Of a stretch of 64,000 nucleotides of DNA, positions 27,215 through 39,367 are shown piece by piece. This stretch comes from Kalmusia sp. IMI 367209 (lineage: Eukaryota; Ascomycota; Dothideomycetes; Pleosporales; Didymosphaeriaceae). Under the pieces are notes generated by a model. It made no database searches, was not told the origin of the DNA, and saw only the letters and a list, made by a program, of their open reading frames with translations. The DNA is taken from NCBI GenBank assembly GCA_027946365.1, contig JAPEUQ010000017.1, positions 310,001 through 374,000 of the forward strand. Direction: 5' to 3'. How positions within the stretch are numbered: position 1 is the first letter of the stretch; the number at the start of each line of letters is the position of its first letter. The position numbers and the translations under genes are program-made.

Positions 27215-28067
27215 AGAGTTGTTGGTGGCGAGTGACGGTTTCTTTCTTCTGGGCTTCTTAGGCGAATAGCATGATCGGTTGTTGCTCATGTCCCGTGAGT
27301 AATAAATGACAAAAATCAATGATTCCCACTTCATGGTTCTTTCTGCCAAACTTGCATGATTCAATTAGTGAGTGTCGCTACGATCTTATCTATCTGCTGG
27401 CGCACAAATGCGTAAGCGAGGAACACTAGAATTTGGCATACTATACTACAAACACGAATGAAAAAAAGGCGGACGAAAGGCGACAAAAGAGAAGTGTAAG
27501 ATGATAGGTGTCACATGCACATGAAAGCGTCTGTGTGCTTGGAGTGTTCGAACGATCAAAAGTGTCTAAGATGTATGCCAACGTCTATGACGTGAACACT
27601 TTGCTGACTCGCAGGTGGCAATACATCTTCACGGCGTAATAGTCAACGCAACAATACGATCCCTACACGGTAGACATTCGGTCAACATCGAACATCGCAG
27701 AGAGCCATAAGAGCAACGAACAAACAATTCTGTTTGCTTCGAGGTCTTGACGTTCAGGTGTAGAGGATGCTGTAAAGTCAGAATCAATTTGCATACAAAT
27801 GCCTCCTTGCATAGCATCTCTACACGGCAAACGGTGCACTGTTCTTAGCCAGATACAATTCCACATGTCCGCGTGCAGGTGTTTTCAAATGGCGAAGGCG
27901 AGGAAAAGCCGGGTCCTCTGCTCCTGCCATGACCGAGGTCTTGGCCTAGCGGGCCCAATCAGACTGGAGCCGTTCTTCAGCGAGGCCTCGCGATCATCGA
28001 AGTGCTGCTCTGTAAAACTACCACCCACTCACACGTCCCTCTCCCCTCCTTCCCACGGTCGCCCATC
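27215..28067. other. Intergenic between rpl3 and sdh1
   Basis: Holds the rpl3 3' UTR (AATAAATGA at about 27301) and the sdh1 promoter. The leader before 28068 is pyrimidine-rich (CCCTCTCCCCTCCTTCCC). No gene is seen. Confidence 0.6.
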
Positions 28068-30326
28068 ATGAGCTGCCTCAAGATGCGCAATCTGCAGCTC
28101 GCGAGCCAGGTGAGTGATCCAATGCGAAGCACATGCACCACGTATTCCTCTATCCCACCCGGCTCCCTCCGCATTGTGTGCCACAGTCCACCAGCGTCTG
28201 AAAGCTTGGCTTGCAGCTGTTGCGCAGTGTCAACGGGCCTGCGCACTACCTTTTGTGGTGCTGGATGAGCCTTACAGTATTTGATGAGGTCCAATGGCTA
28301 ACAAGCATCTCGGATAGTTCTCGAGAAGCTTCCGCACGCCCTCCAGAGCTTTTTCGTCCACGCGACCGGCCGCCCGCATCTTCGCTACCGAGCACCTGAA
28401 AGCAAAGGAGGCTTCTGGATTCATTTCGCAGAAATACCCTGTAATAGACCACGAGTACGATGCTGTCGTCGTTGGAGCTGGTGGCGCAGGTCTGCGAGCG
28501 GCCTTTGGTCTCGCTGAAGCTGGCTTCAACACGGCCTGTATATCCAAGTTGTTCCCGACCCGATCACACACGGTAGCAGCTCAGGGCGGTATCAATGCGG
28601 CGTTAGGGAAGTGCGTACAACCTTTACAAATTAAGTGACAAGGCGAAGGGTGCTAACAATGCACCAGCATGCACGAGGACGACTGGCGGTGGCATATGTA
28701 CGATACTGTCAAGGGGTCCGACTGGCTGGGAGACCAGGATGCTATTCATTACATGACCCGTGAGGCACCGCAATCTGTCATTGAGCTCGAGAATTATGGC
28801 TGCCCTTTTTCAAGAACGGACGATGGCCGCATGTACGTCACCACTTTGGCGCACAAAAACCCTGTGACTAACGGACATTCAGATACCAGCGCGCTTTCGG
28901 TGGTCAATCCCAGAAATTTGGCAAGGGTGGACAAGCGTACCGATGCTGCGCTGCGGCCGATCGAACGGGACACGCTCTCCTCCACACCCTTTACGGACAG
29001 TCTTTACGCCATAACACTAAATATTTCATCGAGTTTTTCGCTACTGATTTGATCATGGAAGACGGAGTATGCAAGGGTGTCGTAGCCTATAACCAGGAAG
29101 ACGGCACAATTCACAGGTTCATTGCGAAGAACACCGTTTTGGCGACAGGTGGATACGGACGTGCCTACTTCAGCTGCACATCCGCTCACACCTGCACTGG
29201 AGACGGAATGGCCATGGTTGCGCGTGCCGGTCTTCCCAATCAGGATCTCGAATTCGTTCAGTTCCATCCGACCGGTATCTACGGTGCTGGATGCTTGATC
29301 ACGGAAGGTTCGCGTGGTGAGGGTGGTTACCTGCTGAACTCGGAGGGTGAACGTTTCATGGAACGATATGCACCAACTGCCAAGGATCTCGCCTCCCGAG
29401 ATGTCGTCTCCCGATCAATGACTCTTGAGATCCGTGAGGGCCGCGGTGTTGGACCAGAGAAGGACCATATCTACCTCCAGCTCAGCCATCTGCCACCTGA
29501 GATTCTACACGAGCGTCTTCCCGGTATCTCTGAGACTGCTGCCATCTTCTCCGGCGTCGATGTTACCAAGCAGCCCATTCCTGTCTTGCCTACTGTACAC
29601 TACAACATGGGCGGTATACCTACCAAGTACACCGGTGAAGTCCTCACTGTCGATGAACAGGGCAAGGACAAGGTCGTTCCAGGTCTTTTTGCTTGCGGCG
29701 AAGCCGCGTGTGTTTCCGTCCACGGCGCCAACCGTCTCGGCGCCAACTCTCTCCTTGATCTTATCGTCTTCGGTCGCGCTGTCTCGCACACCATTCGGGA
29801 CAACTTCAGTCCCGGCCAAACGGCTGACCCGATCCAGGCTGATGCTGGTGCTGAATCAATCTCCGTCATCGACAAAATCCGAACAGCCGAGGGCCCCAAG
29901 CCGACCGCTGATATTCGCGGCAACATGCAGAAAGTCATGCAAACCGATGTCTCCGTCTTCCGCACACAAGAGTCGCTCGATGAGGGTGTGCGCAAGATTC
30001 GCGAAGTAGACGCCACGTACTCCGATGTCGGTATCAAGGACCGCAGCATGATCTGGAACTCGGACCTCGTCGAGACTCTCGAGCTCCGCAACCTGCTTAC
30101 CTGTGCCGTCCAGACCGCCGAGGCCGCCGCTAACCGTAAGGAATCAAGAGGTGCCCACGCACGTGAAGATTATCCTGACCGTGACGATGAGAACTGGATG
30201 AAGCACACGCTTACATGGCAGAAGAATCCGCATGGCAAGGTCGATATTGGATACAGGGGGGTTGTGGCAAACACGCTCGATGAGAATGAGTGTAAGGCTG
30301 TGCCACCGTTCAAACGGACGTACTAG
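28068..30326 (+). CDS. sdh1: Succinate dehydrogenase flavoprotein subunit, mitochondrial (647 aa)
   Basis: Oxidises succinate to fumarate as the FAD subunit of respiratory complex II. Exons are 28068-28109, 28318-28610, 28668-28832 and 28883-30326; introns are 208, 57 and 50 bp, all in frame. The N-terminus ([14 protein letters not shown], then [20 protein letters not shown]) is Arg/Ser-rich and acid-free, fitting a mitochondrial presequence. FAD features: [35 protein letters not shown] (covalent-FAD His), [20 protein letters not shown], and [20 protein letters not shown]. The substrate-site loop is [20 protein letters not shown]. The C-terminus [20 protein letters not shown] is standard. The 208 bp first intron is the longest seen in the window. 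Confidence 0.97.
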
Positions 30327-31647
30327 ATGATGTGAAAGCGGTGGTGGCTGCATGTGTTCTGTATTCTATGTATATTGGATGATTCGTTGCAATGCATGCG
30401 TGCGGCAGTGGCAAGATTGAAGATGCAGTCTCTTTTTTTCAGTTTTGCGTATATATCGAAAATGTAAACGCAGTTCGTCACAGTGAATGAGTTTGTTGTT
30501 CATCTCAAAATTAGTCACATGCGAGTGGAAGTGTAAGAAGACGATATGGGAAATAATACCAATTAATTCACCGTGCGTTTTAAAATGTGTACAACCCAAA
30601 GTGAGGCGAGGCACAACGTGGCCCCCGTTCTATATTCATGCGCTCTGTAGGGAATAGTCAACTTAGTCAAGATTACTACAATCAATATTTGTTAGTTATG
30701 GTCATGGTAAGCAGGTCTGTGGCTGTCATTAAGTTAGCGAGAGCCTATTGTACCAGATCTGGATTTGAATGGGTGAGCACGTGCGAAATATGTTCGATTG
30801 AGATGCTTGCCTGTCAACAGTACAGTGCGTGATGAGAAGAATAGAATACATTCACAGACATAGAGGCTCACTCGTAGTCCACTTCCCAGTACTCGAGAGC
30901 TAGCGTCCTCGATTGGCCGTTCTCAAATCACTAACAAAGACACTCAGTAGCAGTCATCGAATCAGACCACTACTCTGTAATGCGGAGTTTAGCTTGTTTG
31001 TCTTCATCGGAACCTTGTCCTACTTCATGCATGCGATTCTTTCCTGATCTATTCAGTTACCAGCACAACATATAAAAATCGTGTGAATGAACAAATGATT
31101 AGAATACTCTACTTTCTCTCAGATGAGGTTCGTGTAAAGGAAGTCATACATGTTGTCATATCTGCCAGCTGAGTAGCCTGCCAAGTTGCTAAGTCTCCGC
31201 CAAACCGCTACCCCACACAACCGGAGGTAACCCCGTCTCGGCGACCTCGGAGTAGACGACACAGATCTTCTGTTCAAAGTGGGGAGATGCTTGGAAGGAT
31301 GGGAAATGAGTTTAGAACCTGGTTTTAGGTATTATGGCTGCTTACTTGCGTAGTCACGATTCTTGTCGCCGTTCATTGTTTGGTCTACACATGCGTCAAT
31401 TGCGTACGCCGTGGAGAGACCCAAGAGTAAGATTCAGACCTGACCACTTATTTTCGGAGGATGAAGGAGACGAGCGCAATTACTTTCTTGGCTGCGCAAG
31501 GAGGAACTTGTTGAGGATGGTGTGTTCGACAAGGTGCGCCATGGCAAAGTGTGTTTATAATTGAATAGCTGCCTTTGCACCGCGACCTTTGTCGCGATTA
31601 TCTCACATATGTTCCTTGTGTGATCCTCTACTTATGTTTCATTGACC
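30327..31647. other. Intergenic, 1.3 kb
   Basis: Contains the sdh1 3' region and the GMC oxidoreductase promoter. A 76-codon open frame at 31334-31564 is Arg-rich with no domain or convincing leader, and is not called. Confidence 0.55.
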
Positions 31648-33685
31648 ATGCCTCACAAGCTTCTTCAAGTAATAACTCTCTCATTGGGGTTGCTGTTCAC
31701 TACAACTTATGCATGGCCAACCTACCACTTTGACAAGCGGCAATCCTCGGATAGCCCACCAGCACAATCCGAGAACCCGACTTTCGAGGAAGAATATGAT
31801 TTCGTTATTGCTGGAGGTATGTAATCCGGATATACTTCCGGGCATTACATCTAATCTATTTAGGTGGTACTGCTGGTTTGACACTTGCCAACCGACTAAC
31901 GGAGTCGGGAAAGTTTTCAGTACTCTGTCTGGAAGCAGGATTTAATCCTGAAGTGGTTGAAGCATACTCAACTCCCGGAGGGAATCAGTTTCTCAAAGGC
32001 AGCGCAGTCGATTGGGGATTTGTGACCACGCCACAAGAACATCTTGGTGGTCGCACTTTGCAATATCTGCGAGGAAAAGCGCTTGGCGGTTCGAGTGTTA
32101 CTAATGGCCTATATTACGCTCGTGGATCTTTTCAAGTTTACGATCGGTGGGTTGAGTTGGGAAATCCTGGATGGGGATGGGAGGAGGTGTATCCACTGTT
32201 TCGCAAGTCCACGAAGATCAATCCACCAAACACCGCTCAATTATCCGATTTTAGCCAAGCGTATAAGACCTGGGACGAGTAAGTGAATAATGTCTTCTTA
32301 TCGTCAAGGAGTCAAGAAGCTGATGGGCGAAAAGCTCTGCATATGGTGGTGGGCCTCTAGAGCTGGGCTTCCAAGGCTATGTTACGGACTCTACCAACGG
32401 ATTTGTTGTCGCTTGTGCTGAGGCAGCAGATATCCCCATCGTTGAAGACCTCAACCTTGGCGTTGGACAAGGTGTCAAACTCGGAACTGCGACAGTCAAT
32501 TCGGTACTCAGAAGGTCGTCCAGTTACGATAGCTTTTACCAACAAGCGCGGAATCGCACCAACCTACGCGTTCTATTCAATGCACCCGTGACTGGAATTG
32601 CATTCAGCGACGTAGCCAATGGAAATGCAACCTCCAAAGGAAACCATACGTCTGGAGCAATACCCAGAGCTCTTGGCATAAGCTACATCGATCAGTCTAC
32701 AGGTTTTGTTAGACAAGCACGGGCTCGTAAAGAGGTAATTGTGAGCTTGGGAGCATTTCATACTCCACAACTGCTCATGGTGTCTGGTATTGGCCCAACA
32801 GCAGAGCTCAAGAAGGTCGGGGTACAACCCGTGCATATTAACGAGAACGTGGGCCAACACCTCGATGACCATTCGGTTTTCTCCATCATGGCTCGGGCGA
32901 ATCCTAATTCTTCAACAACCACGATGTCATCTACTCCAGACAACCTTCAAGCTGCACAAGCAGATTTTTTTAATAACCTGACTGGTCCATACACAGCGCC
33001 GTCAGGTATTACCAACGGCTTCAAGAAGCTATCAGTCGAAGAACTCGAATCCATCGGAGCTGGAGCTGTGATAGAAGCCGGACTCGCGAACCAGTCGCAT
33101 ATCGAGTTCCTGTTCGAAACAGTCTGGTATCCTTGGATTCCAACACCATACTACACTGCGTTGCCGAACGAATCATACATCAGCGTGACTGCGAGTTCGA
33201 TGGTCCAACTCAGCCGTGGCAACATCACGCTTAGGTCGAACTCGATGAGCGATGCGCCGCTCATAAACCCTAACTACTACGACCACGAAGCGGACAGCAT
33301 TATGGGCGTGCATTCTTTCCGATATCTTCGCGATATCCTGCGGCATCCGTCTCTTGCCCAACACACTATTGGCGATAACGCGGGTGAAGTTTCGCCCGGG
33401 TTCGAGGTTGCCGACGACGACGATGAGGCGATTTTGCAGTACATCAAGAATAATACGATTCCGAATTGGCATGCTTCGGGAACTGCGCGGATGCGACCAG
33501 AAGCGGATGGGGGTGTTGTAGACCCACGGTTAAGAGTCTATGGTGTCGAGGGACTTCGCGTTATCGATTGTAGTATAATACCAGTGTTACCTGATGTCAA
33601 CATTCTAGCTGCAGTGTATATGATAGCGGAGAAGGGCGCTGAGATGATCAAGGAAGATTGGGAAGATGTGGGTTACAGGACCTAA
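31648..33685 (+). CDS. Secreted GMC-family FAD oxidoreductase (644 aa)
   Basis: Predicted extracellular alcohol/sugar oxidase or dehydrogenase. Exons are 31648-31816, 31864-32278 and 32335-33685; introns are 47 and 56 bp, in frame. A signal peptide (MPHKLLQVITLSLGLLFTTT, then YA) is followed by a dibasic HFDKR site. The ADP-binding fold is YDFVIAGGGTAGLTLANRLT, completed across intron 1. GMC signature 1 is seen as YLRGKALGGSSVTNGLYYAR and signature 2 as SLGAFHTPQLLMVSGIGP. The C-terminal catalytic region has NWHASGTARM (active-site His) and LPDVNILAAVYMIAE, where Asn holds the second catalytic position. Several NxS/T sites fit a secreted glycoprotein. Substrate cannot be told (aryl-alcohol, glucose or choline-type). 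Confidence 0.92.
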
Positions 33686-34128
33686 GTGTTTACTGTGAGA
33701 GTGAAAGATAGTACTATGTACTTTCAGGTTTGGGGGAAATGTTCAGGTGTTATATTGAACGAATCGATCAATAATAGGCCTTTTTCAACCTGTGGTTACT
33801 GTTTTGAATGAAGAACTGCTCTGGGGTAATTCTGATGGACAGATAGAGGCACGTGGCTGGGGCATCAGGATGATATGGGAAGGAATCGGTCCGAGTCGTA
33901 TTCGGTAGTCCGTATAGCCTCGTATTGTCGTGTACACAGGTTTAGCGCGAAACCAATGCAGCAACCCTTTAAGCCCCTGTACCCGCGTCAATGTCGCGCC
34001 ATACTGACTATCTTTAATGGGCTGCCATAGATATATATTCATTTCTTGCGCCAAAATGCCACTACATCTTCATCTGCAACATTCACTCGTTCGCGTCAGT
34101 CGCATACCATCAACCCGCTACTCTACAG
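33686..34128. other. Intergenic, promoter of glycosyltransferase
   Basis: No coding features. The A/C-rich leader CATACCATCAACCCGC lies just before the next start codon. Confidence 0.6.
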
Positions 34129-36602
34129 ATGGAGGCCGATCTGAATTACGACCCGCCGCCTGCGTATACAGAGAATGATGGTCGTATCAATATTGACCTA
34201 GATTCGAAAGTTGCGCGGACCCTCGCTCGTTTAGTACCGGAACCTCCTGCATATAGCCCTCCTGTGGTTTCGAGGAAACCTCTCATTTCACGAAAGTCAT
34301 GGAAAATTCGCCTTAACATTGTCATACAGGTTGTAGGATCTAGAGGGGATGTTCAGCCTTTCATCGCGCTAGGTCAGGAACTGCAAACATACGGTCATCG
34401 TGTACGCATCGCAACTCACGACTGCTTCGCTTCCTTCGTCGCTGCATCGAACCTCGAGTTCTTTCCTATCGGTGGCGATCCGCATGACCTAATGGCTTAT
34501 ATGGTCAAGAATCCTGGATTGATACCATCTATGAGCTCTCTTCGTGATGGGGATATTCAACGGAAGCGCGCTATGGTCGAGGAGATATTGAAAGGCTGCT
34601 GGAAGAGCTGTATCGAGGTCGCACCAGGACAAGAGCGACCGTTCGTTGCCGATGCTATCATTGCGAACCCGCCTTCTTTTGCGCATGTTCATTGTGCGCA
34701 AGCGCTCGGAGTACCACTACACCTGATGTTCACTATGCCGTGGAGCAGCACACGCCATTTTCCGCATCCACTTGCCAACTTGAGCGGGGCCCAATTCGAT
34801 ACCGGAACGATGAACTTCATCTCTTACGGAGTGGTGGAGTGGATGACATGGCAGGGGTATATAAATTTGTCATATTTTCTGTAAGCGCTGGCTAACAGTA
34901 AACAATAGCCTCGGAGATGTCATAAATGCATTTAGGGGCTCTCTCGATCTGGAACGAATACCAACTGCTGCCGGACCTAACATTGCAGAAAGACTCAAGA
35001 TTCCATTCACGTACTGTTGGTCGCCAGCCCTCGTCCCTAAGCCCACCGATTGGCCTTCACACGTAGATGTTTGCGGATTCTTCTTTCGAGAACCACCGCA
35101 ATACTCTCCACCGTCCGAGATACACAGATTTCTTCAGTATGGACCAAAGCCGGTATATATTGGCTTCGGTAGCATTGTTATTGACGATCCAGCGGCAATG
35201 ACGGGGTTGATTTTAGAAGCTGTCCGCATATCAGGCGTGCGAGCTATTATCTCTCGGGGATGGAGCAAGCTTGGCTCCGGCTTGAATGCAGCTCAGATTG
35301 ATGCTAGAAATATTCTCTTCATCGATGATTGTCCGCATGAGTGGCTCTTTCAGCATGTCTCCGTCGTAGTCCATCACGGTGGTGCGGGTACCACGGCCTG
35401 CGGTTTGCGTAATGCCTGTCCTACTATCATCGTACCATTTTTCGGGGAGTATGTGCATTCACTGAGCCCCTCTCGCATAAGATTATGGTGCTAACTGTAT
35501 GCAGCCAACCCTTTTGGGGCAGCATGGTTGCAGCTGCAGGCGCCGGTACGCCTCCTATACCTCACAAGCTCATGACGGCAACCAAGCTCAGCGATGCGAT
35601 CACATTTTGTCTTCAGCCTGCTGTCGTATCTGCAGCTCGAAACATATCTGCTATGATGAGCACTGAGCAAGGCGTGCAAGCAGCGGTACAGTCTTTCCAT
35701 GCAAATTTACCGTTTGAAGCAATGCCGTGCCAAGTTTCAGATGGTCGACCAGCCGTATGGATGTGCTCAAGAGGAGGGTCAGAAATCAGGCTAAGCAGCT
35801 TAGCCGCGCAGATCCTCATCCAAGAAGGCAAGATTAGACCGAAAGATCTGAAAATGTAAGCGTATCCCTATTCCAGATTTGTGCGGCGAAGGACCTGATT
35901 GTTGACGCTCGTAGGTACCAAATAAACCCAATCACAATCTTAAATGAAAGATGGGATCCCATTACTGGTATCGGCTCATCGGGTCTCTCAGCCGTTCGTG
36001 GCATGGGAACATCCGCCGTGGACCTCGTAGCTTCCCCATACTCCGCGATCCGTCAAGCGGCACCCGAAGACACCGCATTGAAGATAACCGGCAAGGCTAT
36101 AACTAAATTCGGAAAGAATTTCGGCAAATTCAACGCTCACATGTTTCAAGGCTTTGTTGTAGATATTCCACTCGCCGCAGCCGAAGGCTTTCGAGCAGTG
36201 CCAAAACTCTACGGTGAAGAAGTTCAATCGCATGGTGAGGTTACAGGCGCAGCTAGCGGCCTTTCGGTTGCGGGAAAATCTTTTGTTCACGGGTTTGCTG
36301 ATGGGATCTCTGATTTTGTCACGAAACCGATACAGGGCGCGAAAGAAGAGGGCGCCCTTGGCTTCGCAAAGGGGGCCGGAAAGGGAGTTATTGGGCTCGC
36401 ATCCAAGGCTTCGTATGCTACTATTGGAATAGTAGCTTATCCTGGCCAAGGGCTATGCAAGTCACTTTCTGCTCTGGGCAAGTCCGGCACGAGGAAGACT
36501 ATTGTGTTGCAAAGACATCTCGAAGGTGAATATATGGCAGAACTCGAGGCTTTCAGACGCAAGGAGATATTGCACAACTATGACAATTTGACCTTCTATT
36601 GA
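34129..36602 (+). CDS. UGT80-like (sterol/lipid) UDP-glycosyltransferase with PPxY N-terminus (768 aa)
   Basis: Exons are 34129-34856, 34909-35448, 35505-35855 and 35915-36602; introns are 52, 56 and 59 bp. Donor GTATAT at 34857 is preferred over GTAAGC at 34881 because it gives the family-like join TWQGLGDVIN. The N-terminal GT1 domain has [20 protein letters not shown]; the UDP-sugar-binding part has [20 protein letters not shown] and [20 protein letters not shown], as in sterol glucosyltransferases (Atg26, plant UGT80). The PH and GRAM domains of Atg26 are absent. Two PPAY motifs (residues 10-13 and 39-42) are candidate WW-domain ligands. The C-terminal 250 residues are Gly/Ala/Lys-rich with repeated GKA/GKS segments, of unknown role. 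The acceptor is not determinable. Confidence 0.88.
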
Positions 36603-36649
36603 GGAGCAGCTTCGGAGACACCTTTAAAGGACCTCTTCACTTCGAGCCC

Positions 36650-37363
36650 TCAGCCCGATGCTTGTAGCGCGCTTGCATCGTTGCCATCCGCTGCAGGTCT
36701 TCTTTCAGTAAGCTTCACCGGAGCATTGAACGCCTTTCCAACTCCATCAACCGCCAGCAACCTTTCCCACCATTCCACAACTTTCGGAAACCGCTTCCTA
36801 TACTCTGGATCCATGAACGTGCTCAGTGGCCAGAGCAGCCCCGACGCGACACTCAAATCCGCAAGACTCAATTCATTGTCCCTCACCAACCATACCTTAC
36901 CCTCTGGCGTGAGTTGTAACTCAAGTCGCTCAAGAGCCCTCACAAATTGTGCCTCCTTAGAATCTACGATCTCCTTGATATACTTTCCTTCCCCACGCAT
37001 TGGGACTAGGATTGCCCCTCCGTTCGGCCAGAGCTCTGAGTCTGCAAAAGACACCCACATCTGCACAAGCGCCCTGTCTTCGGCGGTGCGCCCTAGCAGT
37101 TGCTCCCTCCGAGGTCCAGAGTCGGCAACGTAATACGCAATAGCACTTCCCTCAGCAAGGTAGAAGCCAGAAGCCGTCTCGAAAGCCGGAATCTTGCCGT
37201 GTGGGAACTTGGTCTTATACTCAGGGTTCTCGTTCGTGATAGTAAATTTAAAGTCAGGATTGATAAAGATTTCGAGACCGTTGAGGTTCGCGGCAGCCAG
37301 GATTTTAGTGACCCGAGCATGCAGGAACTGCGTGGTTGTATAGAGGGTACCGAAAGGAGCCAT
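36650..37363 (-). CDS. Glutathione S-transferase-like protein, eEF1B-gamma/Ure2-like (237 aa)
   Basis: Intronless. The N-terminal thioredoxin-like domain begins MAPFGTLYTTTQFLHARVTK and contains FPHGKIPAFETASGFYLAEG followed by SAIAYYVAD, the glutathione-site cis-Pro and E-S/G block typical of the GST domain of elongation factor 1B gamma and its stand-alone fungal relatives. An all-helical C-terminal domain follows, with the N-capping motif LSLADLSVASGLLWPL. The stop lies 48 bp past the stop of the convergent glycosyltransferase, so the two 3' UTRs probably overlap. It is too short to be complete eEF1B-gamma. A detoxification role is inference. Confidence 0.88.
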   Translation of the reverse strand: MAPFGTLYTTTQFLHARVTKILAAANLNGLEIFINPDFKFTITNENPEYKTKFPHGKIPAFETASGFYLAEGSAIAYYVADSGPRREQLLGRTAEDRALVQMWVSFADSELWPNGGAILVPMRGEGKYIKEIVDSKEAQFVRALERLELQLTPEGKVWLVRDNELSLADLSVASGLLWPLSTFMDPEYRKRFPKVVEWWERLLAVDGVGKAFNAPVKLTERRPAADGNDASALQASG

Positions 37364-38620
37364 TGTAAGAAGTATAATTATCGTGATGTAGGAGTTGTGA
37401 TGATAGATGGCAAGCTGAATGGCAAATCGGTAGATATTTGGTGAGCATTCCCTTCGACTATCAAACAAAAATTTCGCAACTCGAGCATTCAAATTCTGGC
37501 TGTTCCTATAGATATCTGCCTAAGGTTTCAATTTTTGGTGTTCAGTCGAAGATGGAATTTGTCAGCATGCGGGACTGTTGCCTGAGGACGATTACCAATA
37601 ATACTCCTGTATGCATAAGAATCGGCACGACTTTATTCCACAGTAAACAAAAACTTTTTGCCGAGGTTCCCTCTGCGAGCTCGGTTCGTGTCTTCATTGG
37701 GACTTGGAAGCTATCGAATGCGGATCCAGGTGGACCAGACAGTCATTGAGTCATGAAATCACCCTAGGGCCTGTGCTGAATGCATGTTTGATGAGTGATG
37801 CTCTAGTGCCGCGTTATCGAGATTGGCAATTATGAGGAGGAGCGAGGTCGAATGTGCGGGGCGTTTAAACTTTCCCTGTTGGTGAATCGGTGTTCGAAAT
37901 GACTTCAACAAAGTCACAAGTCAATCACGGGAAAGTCGACGAGTAGTGATGGTTCATATTCAAGCTCATAGTATATCTAAGTCTCACCTGACATTCGAAT
38001 CACCTCTAAACCATGACTCGCGGTGGACACTATAGGGACAATTAGAACTTTGTGAATGCCCCTCAAGAAGCTACGTCGGAGTGACGCCACCTCAAGCATT
38101 ATCATTGACGTCTCATCAAGGAAAGACAGATGTGCTGGTGCATGTGGCTACCCAACCACAGGCAGTACATCAATGGAACGATGACACAACACTAATCGTC
38201 GCTGCTAGTCCCTTTCGGTAAACATACCGCTTCAGTGACGAGTACCAAATGATCTCTTTAGATTGTCAGATTAGTCCTCCAGCTGGAAACGTTCCTATCG
38301 CGCGTTGCATGGGTCGGTCTAAGGGATCGTAGACAGCGGTCTCAGACGAGGAGGGTATGCGATCCAGTCGGCCTGTCCGATCCATGACCTTCGTACAAGA
38401 GACCGAGCTAGTGAAGATGCTGCCTCTAGATGAACGACAAAGGCTCATTCTTAGTCGAAAGATTCAATTCCAGTCCTCCGTATAACGGTATGAGCCAGAT
38501 CCAACGTAGGTTATTCTACTGTTAGGCGTAAGAGGTAGGTTCCGATACTGGATGACAAATGAGGCATGTTTGGTCATACCTTTCCGTGATTAGCAGAAAA
38601 TTACTCTTCGCCAATGGAAC
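37364..38620. other. Intergenic, 1.25 kb
   Basis: GST promoter side, then sequence without a supported gene. Short open frames on both strands lack domains and start context. Confidence 0.5.
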
Positions 38621-39367
38621 TTACGGGCTGCGATTATAATCACAATTATGACCATCCCTAAGCTCTGGGCCATACGAAACAGGTGCAGCGAAACTACGAG
38701 GGATTGCACTTTGGGTGTACGTATGTTGGTATGGGTATACTTGCGTGGTTGTGTTTTGCTGCGGGCTATATTCCGGTGTAGGTTGGTTGTATAGACCGTA
38801 AGATGCGTCTGGGTCAGCCCAATCCCTTGGGCTGCCAACGGAAACATTGTCAGAAGCGTAGGACAGTTGTCGAGAACTTTGGCCGGAGTAAGTCGGACCG
38901 GCCGTGGGAGGTGGAGAAGTATATTCGAAATAGGTTGGATTTGTAGTAATAGGTGAAGAAGTATTGCTGGAGTAGGTCGATCCGGCAGTAGGAGGTGGAG
39001 ATCCTTGGGCTGGTGCTTGATAGCCTGTCCCTGGAACATGCTGCGCACCATATAGCGGTTGGGGCGAAGCGAAAGAATTGCCCTGCAGGGGAGGAGAGTA
39101 TTGCTGAGAAGGGTACTGATTCATGGTCGAGATGAACGGAGATGGTGTAAATGATTGCGGGTGTTCTCTGTAATACGAGTCATTTTGACCGACCTGCTGC
39201 GATATGTTTTGTTGCGCAAGCAGCGGCGGCCCATCATCAGGTGGCTGTATGCGATTTGGATTACTGTATCGCTCGTCTTGTCTTTGGTATCCGCCTCGAT
39301 CGAAGGCTTGGACAGCGTCAACCTTGGTTTTCGCCCTCCTCCATTTGGTGGGTAGTACTGATGACAT
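38621..39367 (-). CDS. Pro/Tyr/Ser-rich low-complexity protein (about 248 aa or longer)
   Basis: Open minus-strand frame ending at 38621. The first in-frame ATG gives MSSVLPTKWRRAKTKVDAVQ. The frame stays open upstream for at least 25 codons and there encodes a hydrophobic stretch (KLRLILISLLSAATLASG), so a 5' exon and an N-terminal membrane anchor are likely; I could not fix the splice. The rest is Gln/Pro/Tyr-rich (for example YPSQQYSPPLQG, YNQPTPEYSPQQNTT). An internal duplication SPPPTAGxTYS occurs twice, visible also in the DNA. This fits a single-pass membrane protein with a disordered tail. No family is recognised. It is divergent from the DUF6594 gene. Confidence 0.6.
   Translation of the reverse strand: MSSVLPTKWRRAKTKVDAVQAFDRGGYQRQDERYSNPNRIQPPDDGPPLLAQQNISQQVGQNDSYYREHPQSFTPSPFISTMNQYPSQQYSPPLQGNSFASPQPLYGAQHVPGTGYQAPAQGSPPPTAGSTYSSNTSSPITTNPTYFEYTSPPPTAGPTYSGQSSRQLSYASDNVSVGSPRDWADPDASYGLYNQPTPEYSPQQNTTTQVYPYQHTYTQSAIPRSFAAPVSYGPELRDGHNCDYNRSP
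38884..39002. repeat. Two degenerate copies of a 35-nt coding unit
   Basis: Copies lie at about 38884-38918 and 38968-39002, each encoding SPPPTAG(P/S)TYS on the minus strand and differing at a few mostly synonymous sites. They sit inside the Pro/Tyr-rich gene. Confidence 0.7.

Noticed and set aside
31334..31564. 76-codon frame beginning MAAYLRSHDSCRRSLFG
   Set aside because: Short, Arg-rich, without leader or domain, close to the GMC oxidoreductase promoter.
36003..36449. Long minus-strand frame inside the glycosyltransferase C-terminal exon
   Set aside because: It is the antisense shadow of the in-frame, spliced GT coding sequence.
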